This document shows, piece by piece, positions 38,292-49,104 of a stretch of 64,000 nt of DNA. The stretch spans positions 2,418,001-2,482,000 of the forward strand of contig NZ_CP135971.1 of NCBI RefSeq assembly GCF_032463525.1. Direction: 5' to 3'. Under the pieces are notes generated by a model that saw only the letters and a program-made list of their open reading frames with translations, searched no databases and was not told the DNA's origin. The position numbers and the translations under genes are program-made. Within the stretch, counting starts at the first letter, position 1. Each line of letters begins with the position of its first letter. Source of the stretch: Pseudomonas sp. DTU_2021_1001937_2_SI_NGA_ILE_001. Lineage in GTDB: Bacteria > Pseudomonadota > Gammaproteobacteria > Pseudomonadales > Pseudomonadaceae.

Positions 38292-38376
38292 GGTGTTCCC
38301 CAGCAATGGCCGGCGACACGGGGGTCGGCGACCGTCTCAAATGACATACGGCGCTGCCCGAGCAGCGCCGTATCGA

Positions 38377-39234
38377 TTACTTGATCAGCCCGACCCGCGA
38401 AAAGGTCGGGAAATGGCTGAGCTTCGGCTCTGGCCAGCTCATCCACACAGCGAAGGCCTTGCCGACGATATTGCGGTCGGGAACCATGCCCTGCTCGTCC
38501 TTGGGAATATTGGGGTCATCCCAGTAACGGCTGTCGTTGGAGTTGTCGCGGTTGTCGCCCATCATGAAATAGTGCTCGGCCGGCACGGTCCACTCGGTAT
38601 CCGGTGGCGTGCGGTAGCGGCTCATTTCCTGGCGGATCTGGTGCTCGACCTCACCCAGCTTCTCCATGTACAGCTCGGCGCTGCCCAAGGTGCCTGGTTC
38701 GCTGCCGATCAGGGTCTTGGCGACCAGTTGGCCGTTGACGAACAGGCGCTTGTCGCTGGTGTAGCGAATGCGGTCACCCGGCAGGCCTACCACGCGCTTG
38801 ATGTAGTTGACGCTTGGGTCGCTGGGGTAGCGGAACACCATCACATCGCCGCGCTGCGGGTCACCGACCTCGATGACTTTCTTGTCGAGCACCGGCAGGC
38901 GGATGCCGTAGGAGAACTTGTTGACCAGAATGAAATCGCCCACGTCGAGGGTCGGCTTCATCGAGCCTGACGGAATCTGGAACGGTTCGACCAGAAACGA
39001 GCGCAGCACCAGCACGATGAACAGCACCGGAAAGAACGACTTGCCGTATTCGACCAGCAGCGGCTCCTTGCTCAGTCGCTCGACGACCGCCATGTCCGGT
39101 TGCCCGACGCTGCCCTGATAGCTGGAAATGGCCGCCCGGCGCCGCGGCGCCAGGAATACCAGATCGATCAGGGCCAGCAGACCGCATACGAATACAGCGA
39201 TGACCAACAACAGCGGGAAATTTAGTGACGACAT
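38377..39234 (-). CDS. lepB: Signal peptidase I
   Basis: 285 residues. Two N-terminal membrane helices, catalytic Ser in QIPSGSMKPTLDVGD and catalytic Lys in YPSDPSVNYIKRVVGLPGD, then the GDNRDNSNDSRYWDDP box. It removes signal peptides from exported proteins. It starts 10 bases after lepA. Confidence 0.96.
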   Translation of the reverse strand: MSSLNFPLLLVIAVFVCGLLALIDLVFLAPRRRAAISSYQGSVGQPDMAVVERLSKEPLLVEYGKSFFPVLFIVLVLRSFLVEPFQIPSGSMKPTLDVGDFILVNKFSYGIRLPVLDKKVIEVGDPQRGDVMVFRYPSDPSVNYIKRVVGLPGDRIRYTSDKRLFVNGQLVAKTLIGSEPGTLGSAELYMEKLGEVEHQIRQEMSRYRTPPDTEWTVPAEHYFMMGDNRDNSNDSRYWDDPNIPKDEQGMVPDRNIVGKAFAVWMSWPEPKLSHFPTFSRVGLIK

Positions 39235-39244
39235 AGGACCCTGA

Positions 39245-41041
39245 CTATTCCAACCTGAGCACTGCGAGGAAGGCTTCCTGTGGAATCTCCACGTTGCCGA
39301 CCTGCTTCATGCGTTTCTTACCGGCCTTCTGCTTCTCCAGCAGCTTGCGCTTACGACTGACGTCACCGCCATAACACTTGGCCAATACGTTCTTCCTGAG
39401 TGCCTTGACAGTGGTACGCGCGATGACCTGGCCGCCAATGGCTGCCTGGATCGCCACGTCGAACATCTGCCTCGGGATCAGCTCTTTCATCTTCTCGGTC
39501 AATGCGCGGCCTTTGTAGGCTGCGTTATCGCGGTGCACGATCAGCGCCAGGGCATCGACCTTGTCGCCGTTGATCAGTACATCGAGCTTGACCAGGTTGG
39601 CCGACTGGTAACGATCGAAATGATAGTCCAGCGAGGCATAGCCGCGGCTGGTGGACTTCAGACGGTCGAAGAAGTCCAGTACCACTTCGTTCATCGGCAG
39701 GTCGTAGCGCACTTGCACCTGGCTACCGAGGAACTGCATGTCGCGCTGGATGCCGCGCTTCTCGATGCACAGGGTGATGACGTTGCCCAGGTGCTCTTGC
39801 GGTACCAGGATGGTGGCCTGGACGATCGGCTCGCGGAAATCTTCGACCGACGAGACATCGGGGAGCTTGGACGGGTTGTCGACGTAGATGGTTTCGCCAT
39901 TCTTGAGCTTGAGCTCGAAGATTACGCTGGGCGCGGTGGTGATCAGGTCCAGGTCGTATTCGCGCTCCAGGCGCTCCTGGATGATCTCCATGTGCAACAT
40001 GCCGAGGAAGCCGCAACGGAAGCCGAAGCCCAGGGCGTCGGAGCTTTCCGGCGCATACTGCAGCGACGAGTCGTTGAGGGTCAGTTTCTGCAGGGCGTCG
40101 CGGAAATCCTCGAAGTCGTCGGAACTGACCGGGAACAGGCCGGCATAGACCTGCGGCTGGATACGCTTGAAACCTGGCAGCATATCGACTTCAGGGGTCG
40201 TGCTCAGGGTCAGGGTATCACCCACCGGGGCACCCAGGATTTCCTTGATGCTGGCAATGATGAAGCCCACTTCACCGGCCTTGAGGTCGGCGGTGACCGT
40301 ATGTTTGGGGTTGAACACGCCAACGCTGTCGACCAAGTGCACCTTGCCGGTGGACTTGACGAGAATCTTGTCGCCTTTCTTGACCCGACCCTGACGGACA
40401 CGAACCAGCGACACCACGCCGAGGTAGCTGTCGAACCAGGAGTCGATGATCAGGGCTTGCAGCGGTGCGTCGATATCGCCGGTCGGCGCCGGAATGGTCG
40501 TCACCAGGCGCTCGAGCACCTCGTCCACGCCCATGCCGCTCTTGGCACTGCAGGCCACGGCATCGGTGGCATCGATACCGATGATCTTCTCGATCTCGTC
40601 CTTGACGCGGTCAGGGTCGGCCTGGGGCAGGTCCATCTTGTTGAGGACCGGCATGACCTCCAGGCCCTGCTCGATGGCGGTGTAACAGTTGGCCACGGAC
40701 TGGGCCTCGACGCCCTGGCCGGCATCGACCACCAGCAGCGCACCTTCGCAGGCCGCCAGCGAGCGGCTGACTTCGTAGGTGAAGTCGACGTGGCCAGGGG
40801 TATCGATGAAGTTCAGCTGGTAGGTCTTGCCGTCTCTGGCCTTGTAGTACAGCGTGACGCTGTGCGCCTTGATGGTGATACCGCGTTCACGCTCCAGGTC
40901 CATGGAGTCGAGCACCTGCGCTTCCATCTCGCGATCAGACAAGCCACCGCACATCTGAATGAAGCGGTCGGCCAGGGTCGATTTGCCATGGTCAATGTGG
41001 GCGATGATGGAGAAATTGCGGATATGACTCAAATCACTCAC
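39245..41041 (-). CDS. lepA: Elongation factor 4 (LepA)
   Basis: 598 residues. GTPase motifs [30 protein letters not shown] and NKMDLP, then domain II, EF-G-like III/V and the LepA-specific C-terminus ([46 protein letters not shown]). It acts on stalled or elongating ribosomes. First gene of the lepA-lepB-DUF4845-rnc-era-recO-pdxJ series. Confidence 0.97.
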   Translation of the reverse strand: MSDLSHIRNFSIIAHIDHGKSTLADRFIQMCGGLSDREMEAQVLDSMDLERERGITIKAHSVTLYYKARDGKTYQLNFIDTPGHVDFTYEVSRSLAACEGALLVVDAGQGVEAQSVANCYTAIEQGLEVMPVLNKMDLPQADPDRVKDEIEKIIGIDATDAVACSAKSGMGVDEVLERLVTTIPAPTGDIDAPLQALIIDSWFDSYLGVVSLVRVRQGRVKKGDKILVKSTGKVHLVDSVGVFNPKHTVTADLKAGEVGFIIASIKEILGAPVGDTLTLSTTPEVDMLPGFKRIQPQVYAGLFPVSSDDFEDFRDALQKLTLNDSSLQYAPESSDALGFGFRCGFLGMLHMEIIQERLEREYDLDLITTAPSVIFELKLKNGETIYVDNPSKLPDVSSVEDFREPIVQATILVPQEHLGNVITLCIEKRGIQRDMQFLGSQVQVRYDLPMNEVVLDFFDRLKSTSRGYASLDYHFDRYQSANLVKLDVLINGDKVDALALIVHRDNAAYKGRALTEKMKELIPRQMFDVAIQAAIGGQVIARTTVKALRKNVLAKCYGGDVSRKRKLLEKQKAGKKRMKQVGNVEIPQEAFLAVLRLE

Positions 41042-41165
41042 GGATCAACACTCGAAAAGGTCGCAGGCACGTCGCCCGCCGAAAAATAGCCGGGAATTGT
41101 ACCTGAAGCGAAGCCGGGGCGTCACGCTTGCCGCAATGGCCCGGCGTGCCTCACCCGACAGGCAC

Positions 41166-41190
41166 GAAAAAGGGCGGCCATGCCGCCCTT
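41166..41190 (-). terminator. Rho-independent terminator after mucD
   Basis: On the minus strand AAGGGCGGC-ATG-GCCGCCCTT followed by TTTCGTG: a 9-bp GC-rich stem and T-tract 20 bases past the mucD stop. Confidence 0.8.
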
Positions 41191-41210
41191 CCCGCTTCAA
41201 GCCAGACGGA

Positions 41211-42638
41211 TCACTCCGCCAGTTTGAAAGTGATGAAGCTCGCTCGACCCTGGCGCAGCACGCGCATGGATACCGAGCGGTTCTTCGGTAGGTTCTTGGC
41301 CACTTCGGTGAACTGCTTGGCCGAGACGATTTCCTGGTTGTTCAAATGGGTGATGACGTCACCGCTCTGCAGGCCGATCAGCGCCGCCGGGCCGCCCTGC
41401 ACTTCCTTGATGACCACACCGCCCTTGAGTTCCAGGGTTTTCTTCTGCTCGCCGGTCAGCTCGGCCACCGAAACACCGAGGCGGTTGCTGCTGCGCTCGG
41501 CACCCGCGCCCGGCACGCCGGTCTCGTCGCCTTCGTCTGGCAAGGCCCCAACGGTCACGGTGAGCTTCTGGCGCTTACCGTCGCGGATCACTTCCAGCTC
41601 GGCCTTGCTGCCATCCTTGAGGTTACCGATCAGGTGCGGCAAGTCGGCGGACATGACGATCGGCTGGCCGTTGGCGCTGAGGATCACGTCACCTACGCGC
41701 AGGCCACCCTTGGCTGCCGGGCTGTCTTCCAGTACCTGGGCGACCAGCGCGCCGGCCGGGCGGTCGAGACCGAAGGATTCGGCCAGGTCCTTGTTGACCT
41801 CCTGAATGACCACGCCGAGCCAGCCCCGATCGACCTTGCCGTTGGCCTTGAGCTGATTGGCGACATCCATCGCGACATCGATCGGGATGGCAAACGACAG
41901 GCCCATGAAGCCGCCGGAACGGGTGAAGATCTGCGAGTTGATCCCCACGACCTCGCCCTTCATGTTGAACAGCGGGCCACCGGAGTTACCGGGGTTGATC
42001 GCCACGTCGGTCTGGATGAACGGCACGTAGGTGTCGTTCGGCAGGCTGCGCCCCTTGGCACTGACGATACCCTTGGTCACCGAGTGATCGAAGCCGAACG
42101 GCGAACCGATGGCCAGCACCCACTCACCCACCTTGAGCTTGTCGGTGCTGCCCAGCTTGGCGGTCGGCAGGTCCTTGCCGTCGATCTTCAGCAGCGCCAC
42201 GTCGGTGCGTGGATCGGTGCCGACCAGCTTGGCTTTCAGCTCGCTGCGGTCGGACAGACGCACGATGATCTCGTCGGCACCATCAACCACGTGGTTGTTG
42301 GTCAGCACGTAACCATCTGGGGAAATGATGAATCCCGAACCCAGCGACTGGGCTTCGCGCTGGCGGTCACCACGGCCCGGGGCGCGCGAGCTTGGCGGCA
42401 TGCCGCGCTCGAGAAATTCCCGCAGCATCGGCGGCAGACCTTCCAGGTCGGGCATCTGGCTGGCGACGGCACGGTCAGGCAGCTTCTGGCGGGTACTGAT
42501 GTTCACTACCGCTGGCGAAGCCTGCTCGACCAGCCCAGTGAAATCGGGCAGATCCTCGGCCTGGGCCGTCGCGATCTGGCCAAGCATCAGCACGGCAGCC
42601 ACCAGTGAGAAATAGGATTTCAAGCGTAATATCGACAT
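41211..42638 (-). CDS. mucD: Periplasmic serine protease MucD (DegP/HtrA)
   Basis: 475 residues. Signal peptide (YFSLVAAVLMLGQIATAQA), trypsin-like domain with His in LTNNHVVDGAD, Asp in TDPRTDVALLKI and Ser in NPGNSGGPLFN, then two PDZ domains (GWLGVVIQEVNKDLAESFG, LKGGVVIKEVQGGPAALIGL). It degrades misfolded envelope proteins and so limits activation of AlgU. It sits in the algU cluster but 291 bases after mucB, with room for its own promoter. Confidence 0.95.
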   Translation of the reverse strand: MSILRLKSYFSLVAAVLMLGQIATAQAEDLPDFTGLVEQASPAVVNISTRQKLPDRAVASQMPDLEGLPPMLREFLERGMPPSSRAPGRGDRQREAQSLGSGFIISPDGYVLTNNHVVDGADEIIVRLSDRSELKAKLVGTDPRTDVALLKIDGKDLPTAKLGSTDKLKVGEWVLAIGSPFGFDHSVTKGIVSAKGRSLPNDTYVPFIQTDVAINPGNSGGPLFNMKGEVVGINSQIFTRSGGFMGLSFAIPIDVAMDVANQLKANGKVDRGWLGVVIQEVNKDLAESFGLDRPAGALVAQVLEDSPAAKGGLRVGDVILSANGQPIVMSADLPHLIGNLKDGSKAELEVIRDGKRQKLTVTVGALPDEGDETGVPGAGAERSSNRLGVSVAELTGEQKKTLELKGGVVIKEVQGGPAALIGLQSGDVITHLNNQEIVSAKQFTEVAKNLPKNRSVSMRVLRQGRASFITFKLAE

Positions 42639-42929
42639 ACGGCTCCCGTTTGTAACGAGCGAAGTTAAGCATTACCAATGCGACCGACCTTTGCACCTGG
42701 AAAGTTCATTGGAAGTCTCCAATGGCACCCAATGGCTTTTTGTTTCCAGAAACAACAAAGGTCATAGCTGTCAGGCTGTGACCTATAGAAAAAAAAGCGC
42801 GGGCTTGCAACTTTCAAAGCACACCAAAGATTTCAAGAGCCGCCGCCGAAGCCAGTAAAACCGGGGCTTTCAGGGCGGCCGTGAACTATATGAAACCTTT
42901 TACATTCACCCGTACGGAGGTTCTGCCAA
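42639..42929. other. mucB-mucD intergenic region
   Basis: 291 bases where P. aeruginosa has mucC. No open frame of useful size. A GAACTT on the minus strand (42707-42702) could be an AlgU -35, but no good -10 sits at the right distance. Confidence 0.4.
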
Positions 42930-43892
42930 TCATTTACCGGCAGCGGCACTGACCGGACGCATGGACAGGGCGATGCGCTCGGCAGTCCCCACGGGGATTT
43001 CACCCACGACGGTAATCATGGCGTCGTTCTGACCCGTTGCAAGCCGCCTGGACACCACGGCGGTGGGCCCGAACTGGGTGCGGATATCGGATGCTTGGCT
43101 TTTGCCCAGCGGCTCGATGAACACCGAGAAGCGGGTCAGGCCATCGCCATACAACTGGCTGGTGATCAGCGCACTGGAGTCATGATCCTTGCGCACCGAC
43201 TGATTGGTCAGCTCGAACCCCGACGGCAACCAGTCGGAGCGCCAGGTTTGCCCGGCCGGGCTCTTGTCCGCAGGTTTGCTGCGCGAAGCCTGCACCGGCT
43301 TGCAATCGGCGCTGGCGCTGAGCAGGCTCTGGTCGGACGGCGCCGAAGGATCGAAGTCGACGAACTGGAAACGCTCCAGAAGAACGCCCCGCTCGCTGAG
43401 CAACAGGGATTTGAGGACCATGCCGCTCTGATCGTCCAGGTGCATTTCCACACCATAACGATGCTGATCCTTGGGAGACATGACCAGAATGGTCGCGGGG
43501 CGGCCTGCCACGCGAGACTTGCCCGCGACCTTGAGGTCGTACCAGGCGGAAAGCTTGTGGGCATCAAGTATGCGTCCGGCAGGATCCGGGAGATTGGCCA
43601 ACCCTTCCACCAGCGTGCCGCTGACACATTGAGTCAGACCATCGACCCGGACGATCTCCTGTGCCGAGCCATCGAGCTGCAGCAGGCGCTCGCGCACCTT
43701 GCCGTCGAGGACTTCATGCCAGATCCGGTGAGTGGAGAAACTGCCGTTTCTCTCGTAGATGAACGCACCTTGAAAGCTTTGCTGCTGCTCGGCTTGCGCA
43801 AGACGCTTGAGCAGGTCTTGCGCATCGTCAGCATGTGCGGGAACGGCTAGCCATCCACTGAACAACAAAAACCATAGAGGAGTGGCTCGCAT
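42930..43892 (-). CDS. mucB: Sigma-factor regulatory protein MucB (RseB)
   Basis: 320 residues. Signal peptide (MRATPLWFLLFSGWLAVPAHA) and the two-domain RseB fold (LLKRLAQAEQQQSFQGAFIYERNGSFSTHRIWHE; GFELTNQSVRKDHDSSALITSQLYGDGLTRFSVF). In the periplasm MucB binds MucA and protects it from proteolysis until envelope stress. It follows mucA after 12 bases. Confidence 0.94.
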   Translation of the reverse strand: MRATPLWFLLFSGWLAVPAHADDAQDLLKRLAQAEQQQSFQGAFIYERNGSFSTHRIWHEVLDGKVRERLLQLDGSAQEIVRVDGLTQCVSGTLVEGLANLPDPAGRILDAHKLSAWYDLKVAGKSRVAGRPATILVMSPKDQHRYGVEMHLDDQSGMVLKSLLLSERGVLLERFQFVDFDPSAPSDQSLLSASADCKPVQASRSKPADKSPAGQTWRSDWLPSGFELTNQSVRKDHDSSALITSQLYGDGLTRFSVFIEPLGKSQASDIRTQFGPTAVVSRRLATGQNDAMITVVGEIPVGTAERIALSMRPVSAAAGK

Positions 43893-43904
43893 ACTCGTCC
43901 TTTA

Positions 43905-44492
43905 TTAGCGGTTTTCCAAGCTCGCAGCACGTGCATAAGGCAGTGCGCTTTCGGTTTCTTTCAGCGCAGCCTGCTGGGCATGCTGACGCAGGTAACCGGG
44001 CACACGCTGGTCATCGACACCGGCCTGGCCTTGTACAGCGCCACCGGCGGCAGGACCGGCCTCTTCGCTGGTGTTGTAACCCGCCAGCACGGCAGGGCCC
44101 TGAGGCTGAGCTACCGAGAGGTTGGCGGGCTGCTGGCTTTGCTGGGCCAGTTGGGCGCCGGTGATTTCGTCCTGGTTGTAGAGACGCACACCAGCCAGCA
44201 CTGCCACGGTGACCGAAGCGGCTACCGCCAGGCGACCCAGGGTGCGCCATGGACCACGACCAGGCTTGAGAGGCGAGGCTTCATCAGCAATCGCCGCCGA
44301 CACAGCAGCAGAGATATCCAGATGAGGAACCAGCAGCTCCTTGTGCATGGCTGCACGCGCTACTTGGTAACGCGCCCAGGTGGCCCGTGTATCGGCGTCG
44401 TCGATGGCGTTCAATACACGACGTAATTCCAGTTCGTCCGCTTCGTTATCCATCACCGCGGACAGCGATTCCTGCAGGGCTTCACGACTCAT
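43905..44492 (-). CDS. mucA: Anti-sigma factor MucA (RseA)
   Basis: 195 residues. Cytoplasmic AlgU-binding domain (REALQESLSAVMDNEADELELRRVLNAI), one membrane helix (LAVAASVTVAVLAGVRLY) and a periplasmic tail. It holds AlgU at the membrane. The gene appears intact with no frameshift, so the strain should not be constitutively mucoid through mucA. Confidence 0.94.
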   Translation of the reverse strand: MSREALQESLSAVMDNEADELELRRVLNAIDDADTRATWARYQVARAAMHKELLVPHLDISAAVSAAIADEASPLKPGRGPWRTLGRLAVAASVTVAVLAGVRLYNQDEITGAQLAQQSQQPANLSVAQPQGPAVLAGYNTSEEAGPAAGGAVQGQAGVDDQRVPGYLRQHAQQAALKETESALPYARAASLENR

Positions 44493-44524
44493 GGCGGGTT
44501 CCTCTCTTGGCTATCGCCGCTGTC

Positions 44525-45106
44525 TCAGGTTTCCTGCAACAACGGCTGCAGGGCTTTATCGATGGCTTCCCGAGCGCGGAAGATCCGAGAGCGCACGGTA
44601 CCCACCGGACACTGCATGACGCTCGCAATGTCCTCATAACTAAGACCGTCGAATTCGCGCAAAGTTAGGGCCGTGCGCAAATCTTCCGGGAGTAGCTGGA
44701 TGGTTCGATGGACAGTCCCTTCGATTTCATCCCTCAACAATGACCTCTCCGGAGATTCGATGTCCTTGAGGCCATGGTCGCCGTCGTAGAACTCTGCATC
44801 TTCGGACTTGACATCGCTGTCTGGCGGCCGCCTTCCACGGGAAACCAGATAGTTTTTCGCCGTGTTGATGGCGATGCGGTACAGCCACGTGTAGAACGCA
44901 CTGTCGCCGCGAAAATTGCCGAGTGCGCGGTAGGCCTTGATAAAGGCTTCCTGCGCGACATCCTGAGCTTCATGGGTGTCGTGCACGAAACGCACGATCA
45001 ACCCGAGAATCTTGTGCTGGTACTTCAGCACCAACAGATCAAATGCTCGCCGGTCACCGCGCTGCACGCGTTCGACCAGCTGCTGATCCTCTTCCTGGGT
45101 TAGCAT
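44525..45106 (-). CDS. algU: RNA polymerase sigma factor AlgU (RpoE/sigma-22)
   Basis: 193 residues, ECF sigma. Region 2 (AFDLLVLKYQHKILGLIVRF, AQDVAQEAFIKAYRAL, FYTWLYRIAINTAKNY) and region 4 (LPEDLRTALTLREFDGLSYEDIASVM, GTVRSRIFRAREAIDK). It drives envelope-stress and alginate genes and its own operon. First gene of algU-mucA-mucB. ATG 45106 is preceded by AGGAGT. Confidence 0.97.
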   Translation of the reverse strand: MLTQEEDQQLVERVQRGDRRAFDLLVLKYQHKILGLIVRFVHDTHEAQDVAQEAFIKAYRALGNFRGDSAFYTWLYRIAINTAKNYLVSRGRRPPDSDVKSEDAEFYDGDHGLKDIESPERSLLRDEIEGTVHRTIQLLPEDLRTALTLREFDGLSYEDIASVMQCPVGTVRSRIFRAREAIDKALQPLLQET

Positions 45107-45346
45107 GAACACTCCTCGTTGAGCCTGAAGGAGTGTTGCATCTGCCATCGCTCAGGCTTGCAAACATAGACTCGGGCTTTTGGCAAAAGTTCTCCCCCTT
45201 CAGGCAAGTTTCCTGCAGACATTGAACCAGCCTGCACGAAAAACGCAGCTCGAACGAAGCTCGGCTGCGTCAATAGTCTTTTCGTCGGATCGGCCGCCGA
45301 TGATCGCTGCGTACGGCCGATACGCTCCCTTTATCAGGTATCCCGC

Positions 45347-45375
45347 TATTGAGTTTTGGGCTTGCTGAAAAGTTC
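45347..45375 (-). promoter_or_regulatory. AlgU-type promoter upstream of algU
   Basis: Minus strand GAACTT (45375-45370), 17-base spacer, TCAATA (45352-45347), close to the sigma-22 consensus GAACTT-N16/17-TCtgA. It implies autoregulation and leaves a 5' leader of about 235 bases. Nothing else was resolved in 45107-45633, which also must hold the nadB promoter. Confidence 0.65.
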
Positions 45376-45633
45376 CCGCACCCCTGTATACACAGGCCGA
45401 AACTCCCCAGTGGATCCGATCACCGCCCTCCCCGGCACACGCACCGAAAAACGGTAGGCATCATCCCGGTGAGTGGCGCACAATCCGATCCCGCTCCTGG
45501 TCTCACAGTGCCACTAACTACGTGGATATTGTGCCGTCCCCCCCTTACTTATACTAGGGGGCCGTCCAGGTTCCGGCGGCGACAAGACTGAACTTCCATG
45601 GCACGCGATGCCTGGTCTAAGCGGATTTGATGA

Positions 45634-47250
45634 ATGAGCCTACATTTTCAGCATGATGTCCTGGTTATCGGCAGCGGCGCTGCCGGGTTGAGCCTGGCCC
45701 TTACCCTGCCAGGACACCTGCGCATTGCCGTTCTGAGCAAGGGCGACCTGTCGGACGGCTCGACCTTCTGGGCCCAGGGTGGCGTGGCGGCGGTCCTCGA
45801 TGACAGCGACACCGTGCAATCCCATGTAGAAGACACCCTCAATGCCGGCGGTGGCCTGTGCAACGAAGAAGCCGTACGCTTCACCGTAGAGCACAGTCGC
45901 GAAGCCATCCAGTGGCTGATCGACCAGGGCGTGCCCTTCACCCGCGGTGACGAGGACCCCGAACAGGCCCAAGGCTTCGGCTTTCACCTGACCCGCGAGG
46001 GCGGCCACAGTCATCGACGCATCATCCACGCCGCCGACGCTACCGGCGCGGCCATCTTCCGCACCCTGCTGGCTCAGGCTCGCCAGCGCCCGAACATCGA
46101 GCTGCTGGAGCAGCGCGTGGCCATCGACCTGATCACCGAGCCGCGTCTGGGCCTGCCGGGCCAGCGCTGCCTGGGCGCCTATGTGCTGGACCGGCATACC
46201 GGCGAAGTCGATACCCACGCCGCGCGCTTCACGCTCCTGGCCTGCGGTGGTGCGGCCAAGGTCTATCTCTACACCAGCAACCCGGACAGCGCCTCCGGCG
46301 ACGGCATTGCCATGGCCTGGCGCGCCGGTTGTCGGGTCGCCAACCTGGAGTTCAACCAGTTCCACCCCACCTGCCTGTACCACCCGCAGGCCAAGAGCTT
46401 TCTGGTCACCGAAGCGCTGCGTGGCGAAGGCGCCGTACTACGCCTGCCCAGCGGCGAGCGCTTCATGCCGCGTTTCGACGAGCGCGCCGAGCTGGCGCCC
46501 CGGGATATCGTGGCCCGCGCCATCGACCACGAAATGAAGCGCCTGGGTATCGACTGCGTGTACCTGGACATCAGCCACAAACCGGCCGAGTTCATCAAGG
46601 CGCACTTTCCCACCGTCTACGAACGCTGCCTGGAATTTTCCATCGACATCACCCGCGAGCCGATCCCCGTGGTGCCCGCAGCGCACTACACCTGCGGTGG
46701 CGTACTGGTCGACAACCACGGTCGCACTGACGTGCCCGGCCTCTATGCCGTGGGCGAAACCAGCTGCACCGGCTTGCACGGGGCGAACCGCATGGCCAGC
46801 AACTCGCTGCTGGAATGCTTCGTCTATGCCCGCTCCGCCGCCGCCGACATCGTCGCGCAGCTTGACCAGGTTGACATGCCAAACCACCTGCCCACCTGGG
46901 ACGCCAGCCAGGTGACCGACTCGGACGAAGACGTGATCATCGCGCACAACTGGGACGAACTGCGGCGCTTCATGTGGGACTACGTCGGCATCGTGCGCAC
47001 CAACAAACGCCTGCAGCGCGCCCAACACCGGGTACGCCTGCTACTCGACGAAATCGACGAGTTCTACAGCAACTACAAGGTCAGCCGCGACCTGATCGAA
47101 CTGCGCAACCTGGCCCAGGTCGCCGAGCTGATGATCCGCTCGGCCATGGAACGCAAGGAGTCGCGCGGTCTGCACTACACCCTGGACTATCCACAGATGC
47201 TGCCCGAGGCCACAGACACCGTACTGACGCCGGAACATCATGCCCGCTGA
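45634..47250 (+). CDS. nadB: L-aspartate oxidase
   Basis: 538 residues. FAD-binding [15 protein letters not shown] at the N-terminus; flavoprotein dehydrogenase motifs [63 protein letters not shown] and C-terminal helical domain. NadB oxidises aspartate to iminoaspartate for NAD synthesis. Divergent from algU, as is usual in Pseudomonas. Confidence 0.96.
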   Translation: MSLHFQHDVLVIGSGAAGLSLALTLPGHLRIAVLSKGDLSDGSTFWAQGGVAAVLDDSDTVQSHVEDTLNAGGGLCNEEAVRFTVEHSREAIQWLIDQGVPFTRGDEDPEQAQGFGFHLTREGGHSHRRIIHAADATGAAIFRTLLAQARQRPNIELLEQRVAIDLITEPRLGLPGQRCLGAYVLDRHTGEVDTHAARFTLLACGGAAKVYLYTSNPDSASGDGIAMAWRAGCRVANLEFNQFHPTCLYHPQAKSFLVTEALRGEGAVLRLPSGERFMPRFDERAELAPRDIVARAIDHEMKRLGIDCVYLDISHKPAEFIKAHFPTVYERCLEFSIDITREPIPVVPAAHYTCGGVLVDNHGRTDVPGLYAVGETSCTGLHGANRMASNSLLECFVYARSAAADIVAQLDQVDMPNHLPTWDASQVTDSDEDVIIAHNWDELRRFMWDYVGIVRTNKRLQRAQHRVRLLLDEIDEFYSNYKVSRDLIELRNLAQVAELMIRSAMERKESRGLHYTLDYPQMLPEATDTVLTPEHHAR

Positions 47251-47267
47251 CCACCCCGCAAGCGGTT

Positions 47268-47717
47268 TCAGCCATGCCGGGCAAAACGCAGGCGCACCCG
47301 CAGACGCCGGTGCGCATCGGCCGGCAAGGCGTCGCGGGGGATGCACAGGGAATGGGTGAAGCAAAGAAAACGCCGCTCGTCGGCAAGCTTGAATCGCACC
47401 ACCACCAGCCAGGGGATGACCAGGCTGTCGGCGCAGATGCGGGCCGGTCGCCAGCGGCCATCATCGCCACCGACCTGCCACCCATCGGGGCCATGACGCA
47501 AGGCGCGAAAGGCTTGGTGATGGGTGAACAGAATGCAACGCGGCAATACCCAGGCGGCATGGCCCAGGCACAGCAGCCAGCCAGAAAGGGCCAGCCAGGT
47601 GGGAATCGACAGCAGCCCCAAGGCCACCCAGGCCAGGACCTGGGCCGTCAGATAGACCGCCAGCAGCGTCCTGGAGGGCCGCCAGCGGCATTCGAAGGGA
47701 TCACTGCGGCTGGACAC
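47268..47717 (-). CDS. YgfX-like membrane protein
   Basis: 149 residues. Two adjacent N-terminal hydrophobic helices ([39 protein letters not shown]) followed by a small basic domain, as in YgfX/CptA. It overlaps the sdhE gene by 17 bases, the same pairing as E. coli ygfY-ygfX. Reported roles include interference with cytoskeletal proteins and partnership with SdhE; neither is established here. Confidence 0.75.
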   Translation of the reverse strand: MSSRSDPFECRWRPSRTLLAVYLTAQVLAWVALGLLSIPTWLALSGWLLCLGHAAWVLPRCILFTHHQAFRALRHGPDGWQVGGDDGRWRPARICADSLVIPWLVVVRFKLADERRFLCFTHSLCIPRDALPADAHRRLRVRLRFARHG

Positions 47718-47955
47718 GGTCCAGAATCATGCGAACCATGCGCTGCAGCTCGGCGTCTTCGGATTCGCCACGCTGCATGAACCAAACGAACATGTCCTGG
47801 TCTTCACAGTCGAGCAGACGGCGATACAAGGCGCGGTCTGTATCGTTCAGGCTCGGGTAAACCTCCCGCACAAAAGGGACCAGCAGCACGTCCAGCTCCA
47901 GCATGCCGCGGCGGCTGTGCCAGAACAGACGATTGAGTTCTACTTCATCGACCAT
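47701..47955 (-). CDS. sdhE: Succinate dehydrogenase flavinylation factor SdhE
   Basis: 84 residues, the size of SdhE/YgfY. Contains the conserved [20 protein letters not shown] (RGxxE motif) and [12 protein letters not shown]. It promotes covalent FAD attachment to SdhA. ATG 47955 follows a GAGCGATCC stretch. Divergent from ygfZ. Confidence 0.92.
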   Translation of the reverse strand: MVDEVELNRLFWHSRRGMLELDVLLVPFVREVYPSLNDTDRALYRRLLDCEDQDMFVWFMQRGESEDAELQRMVRMILDRVQPQ

Positions 47956-48093
47956 GGATCGCTCCTCGAAATCAGGCGGCGAGTATACAGGCTTTGCCGC
48001 CGTGCTCGAATGGCAGGCTGTGACAAAGGCTTGCGTATACCTTTCTTCCCGGTACATCACTATGATGTACGACATTTCTTTCTGATCTTTGCG

Positions 48094-49041
48094 ATGACCA
48101 TGGCCGACCCAGCTTTCTTCTGCACGTTGTCTCACGAAGGCGTCCTGGCCGTACGCGGCGTAGACGCTGGCAAGTTCCTCCAGGGCCAACTGACCTGCAA
48201 CATCAACTACCTGAGCGAGACCCGCTCCGGCCTGGGCGCACGCTGCACCCAGAAAGGCCGCATGCAATCGAGCTTCCGCATCCTCTTCGAAACCGACGGC
48301 TGCCTGCTGGCCATGGCCAGCGAGCTGATCGAGGCGCAACTGGCCGACCTGCGCAAGTATGCAGTGTTCTCCAAGTCCAAACTCACTGACGAAAGCGCCG
48401 CCTGGGTACGTTTCGGCCTGCAGCAGGGTGACAGCGCACTGGCCGCGCTGGGGCTCGACCTGCCAGCGGAAACCAACAGCCTGGTGCGCCACGCCGGGCT
48501 GCTCGCCACCCGGGTCAGCGCCGGGCGCGCCGAGCTGTGGGTGCCTGCCGCACAGGCCGAAGAAGTACGCACCAAACTGGCCGCACACCTGCCAGAAGCG
48601 CCGCTCAACGACTGGCTGCTGGGACAGATCCGTGCCGGCATCGGCCAGGTGCTGGGCCCCACCCGTGAAGAGTTCATCCCGCAGATGATCAACCTGCAGG
48701 CCGTGGATGGCGTGAGCTTCAAGAAAGGCTGCTACACCGGCCAGGAAATCGTTGCGCGCATGCAGTACCTGGGCAAGCTCAAGCGCCGCCTGTACCGCCT
48801 CAGCCTGGCTGACGACACCCTGCCCGAGCCAGGTACGCCACTGTTCTCACCGGTGCACACCAGCGCCGTGGGTAATGTGGTGATCGCTGCGCAAGCCGAC
48901 GACGGCATCGAACTGCTGGCCGTGCTGCAGGACAACGCCATCGAAGATGGCCAGGTACATCTGGGCAGCGCCGAAGGACCGCAGCTGCGCCTCGAGGATC
49001 TGCCGTACACCCTGGACAGCAAGCTGGAAATCCAACGCTGA
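48094..49041 (+). CDS. ygfZ: Folate-binding Fe-S repair protein YgfZ
   Basis: About 315 residues. GcvT-like fold with the diagnostic K-G-C-Y-T-G-Q-E motif ([20 protein letters not shown]) and the N-terminal [13 protein letters not shown]. YgfZ helps assembly or repair of iron-sulfur clusters with tetrahydrofolate. Start could be ATG 48094 or 48100; neither has a strong ribosome site. Confidence 0.9.
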   Translation: MTMADPAFFCTLSHEGVLAVRGVDAGKFLQGQLTCNINYLSETRSGLGARCTQKGRMQSSFRILFETDGCLLAMASELIEAQLADLRKYAVFSKSKLTDESAAWVRFGLQQGDSALAALGLDLPAETNSLVRHAGLLATRVSAGRAELWVPAAQAEEVRTKLAAHLPEAPLNDWLLGQIRAGIGQVLGPTREEFIPQMINLQAVDGVSFKKGCYTGQEIVARMQYLGKLKRRLYRLSLADDTLPEPGTPLFSPVHTSAVGNVVIAAQADDGIELLAVLQDNAIEDGQVHLGSAEGPQLRLEDLPYTLDSKLEIQR

Positions 49042-49104
49042 GCCGAACCGGCAGGCCCATGGCCTGCCGGCCCCTGACAAGAGCCCACAGCTACGAGACT
49101 TAAC

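Noticed and set aside
39533..41089. Plus-strand frame over lepA
   Set aside because: Antisense shadow of a recognised gene with no ribosome site or motifs.
42702..42707. AlgU promoter for mucD
   Set aside because: GAACTT is present on the minus strand but no TCtgA-like -10 lies 16-17 bases away.
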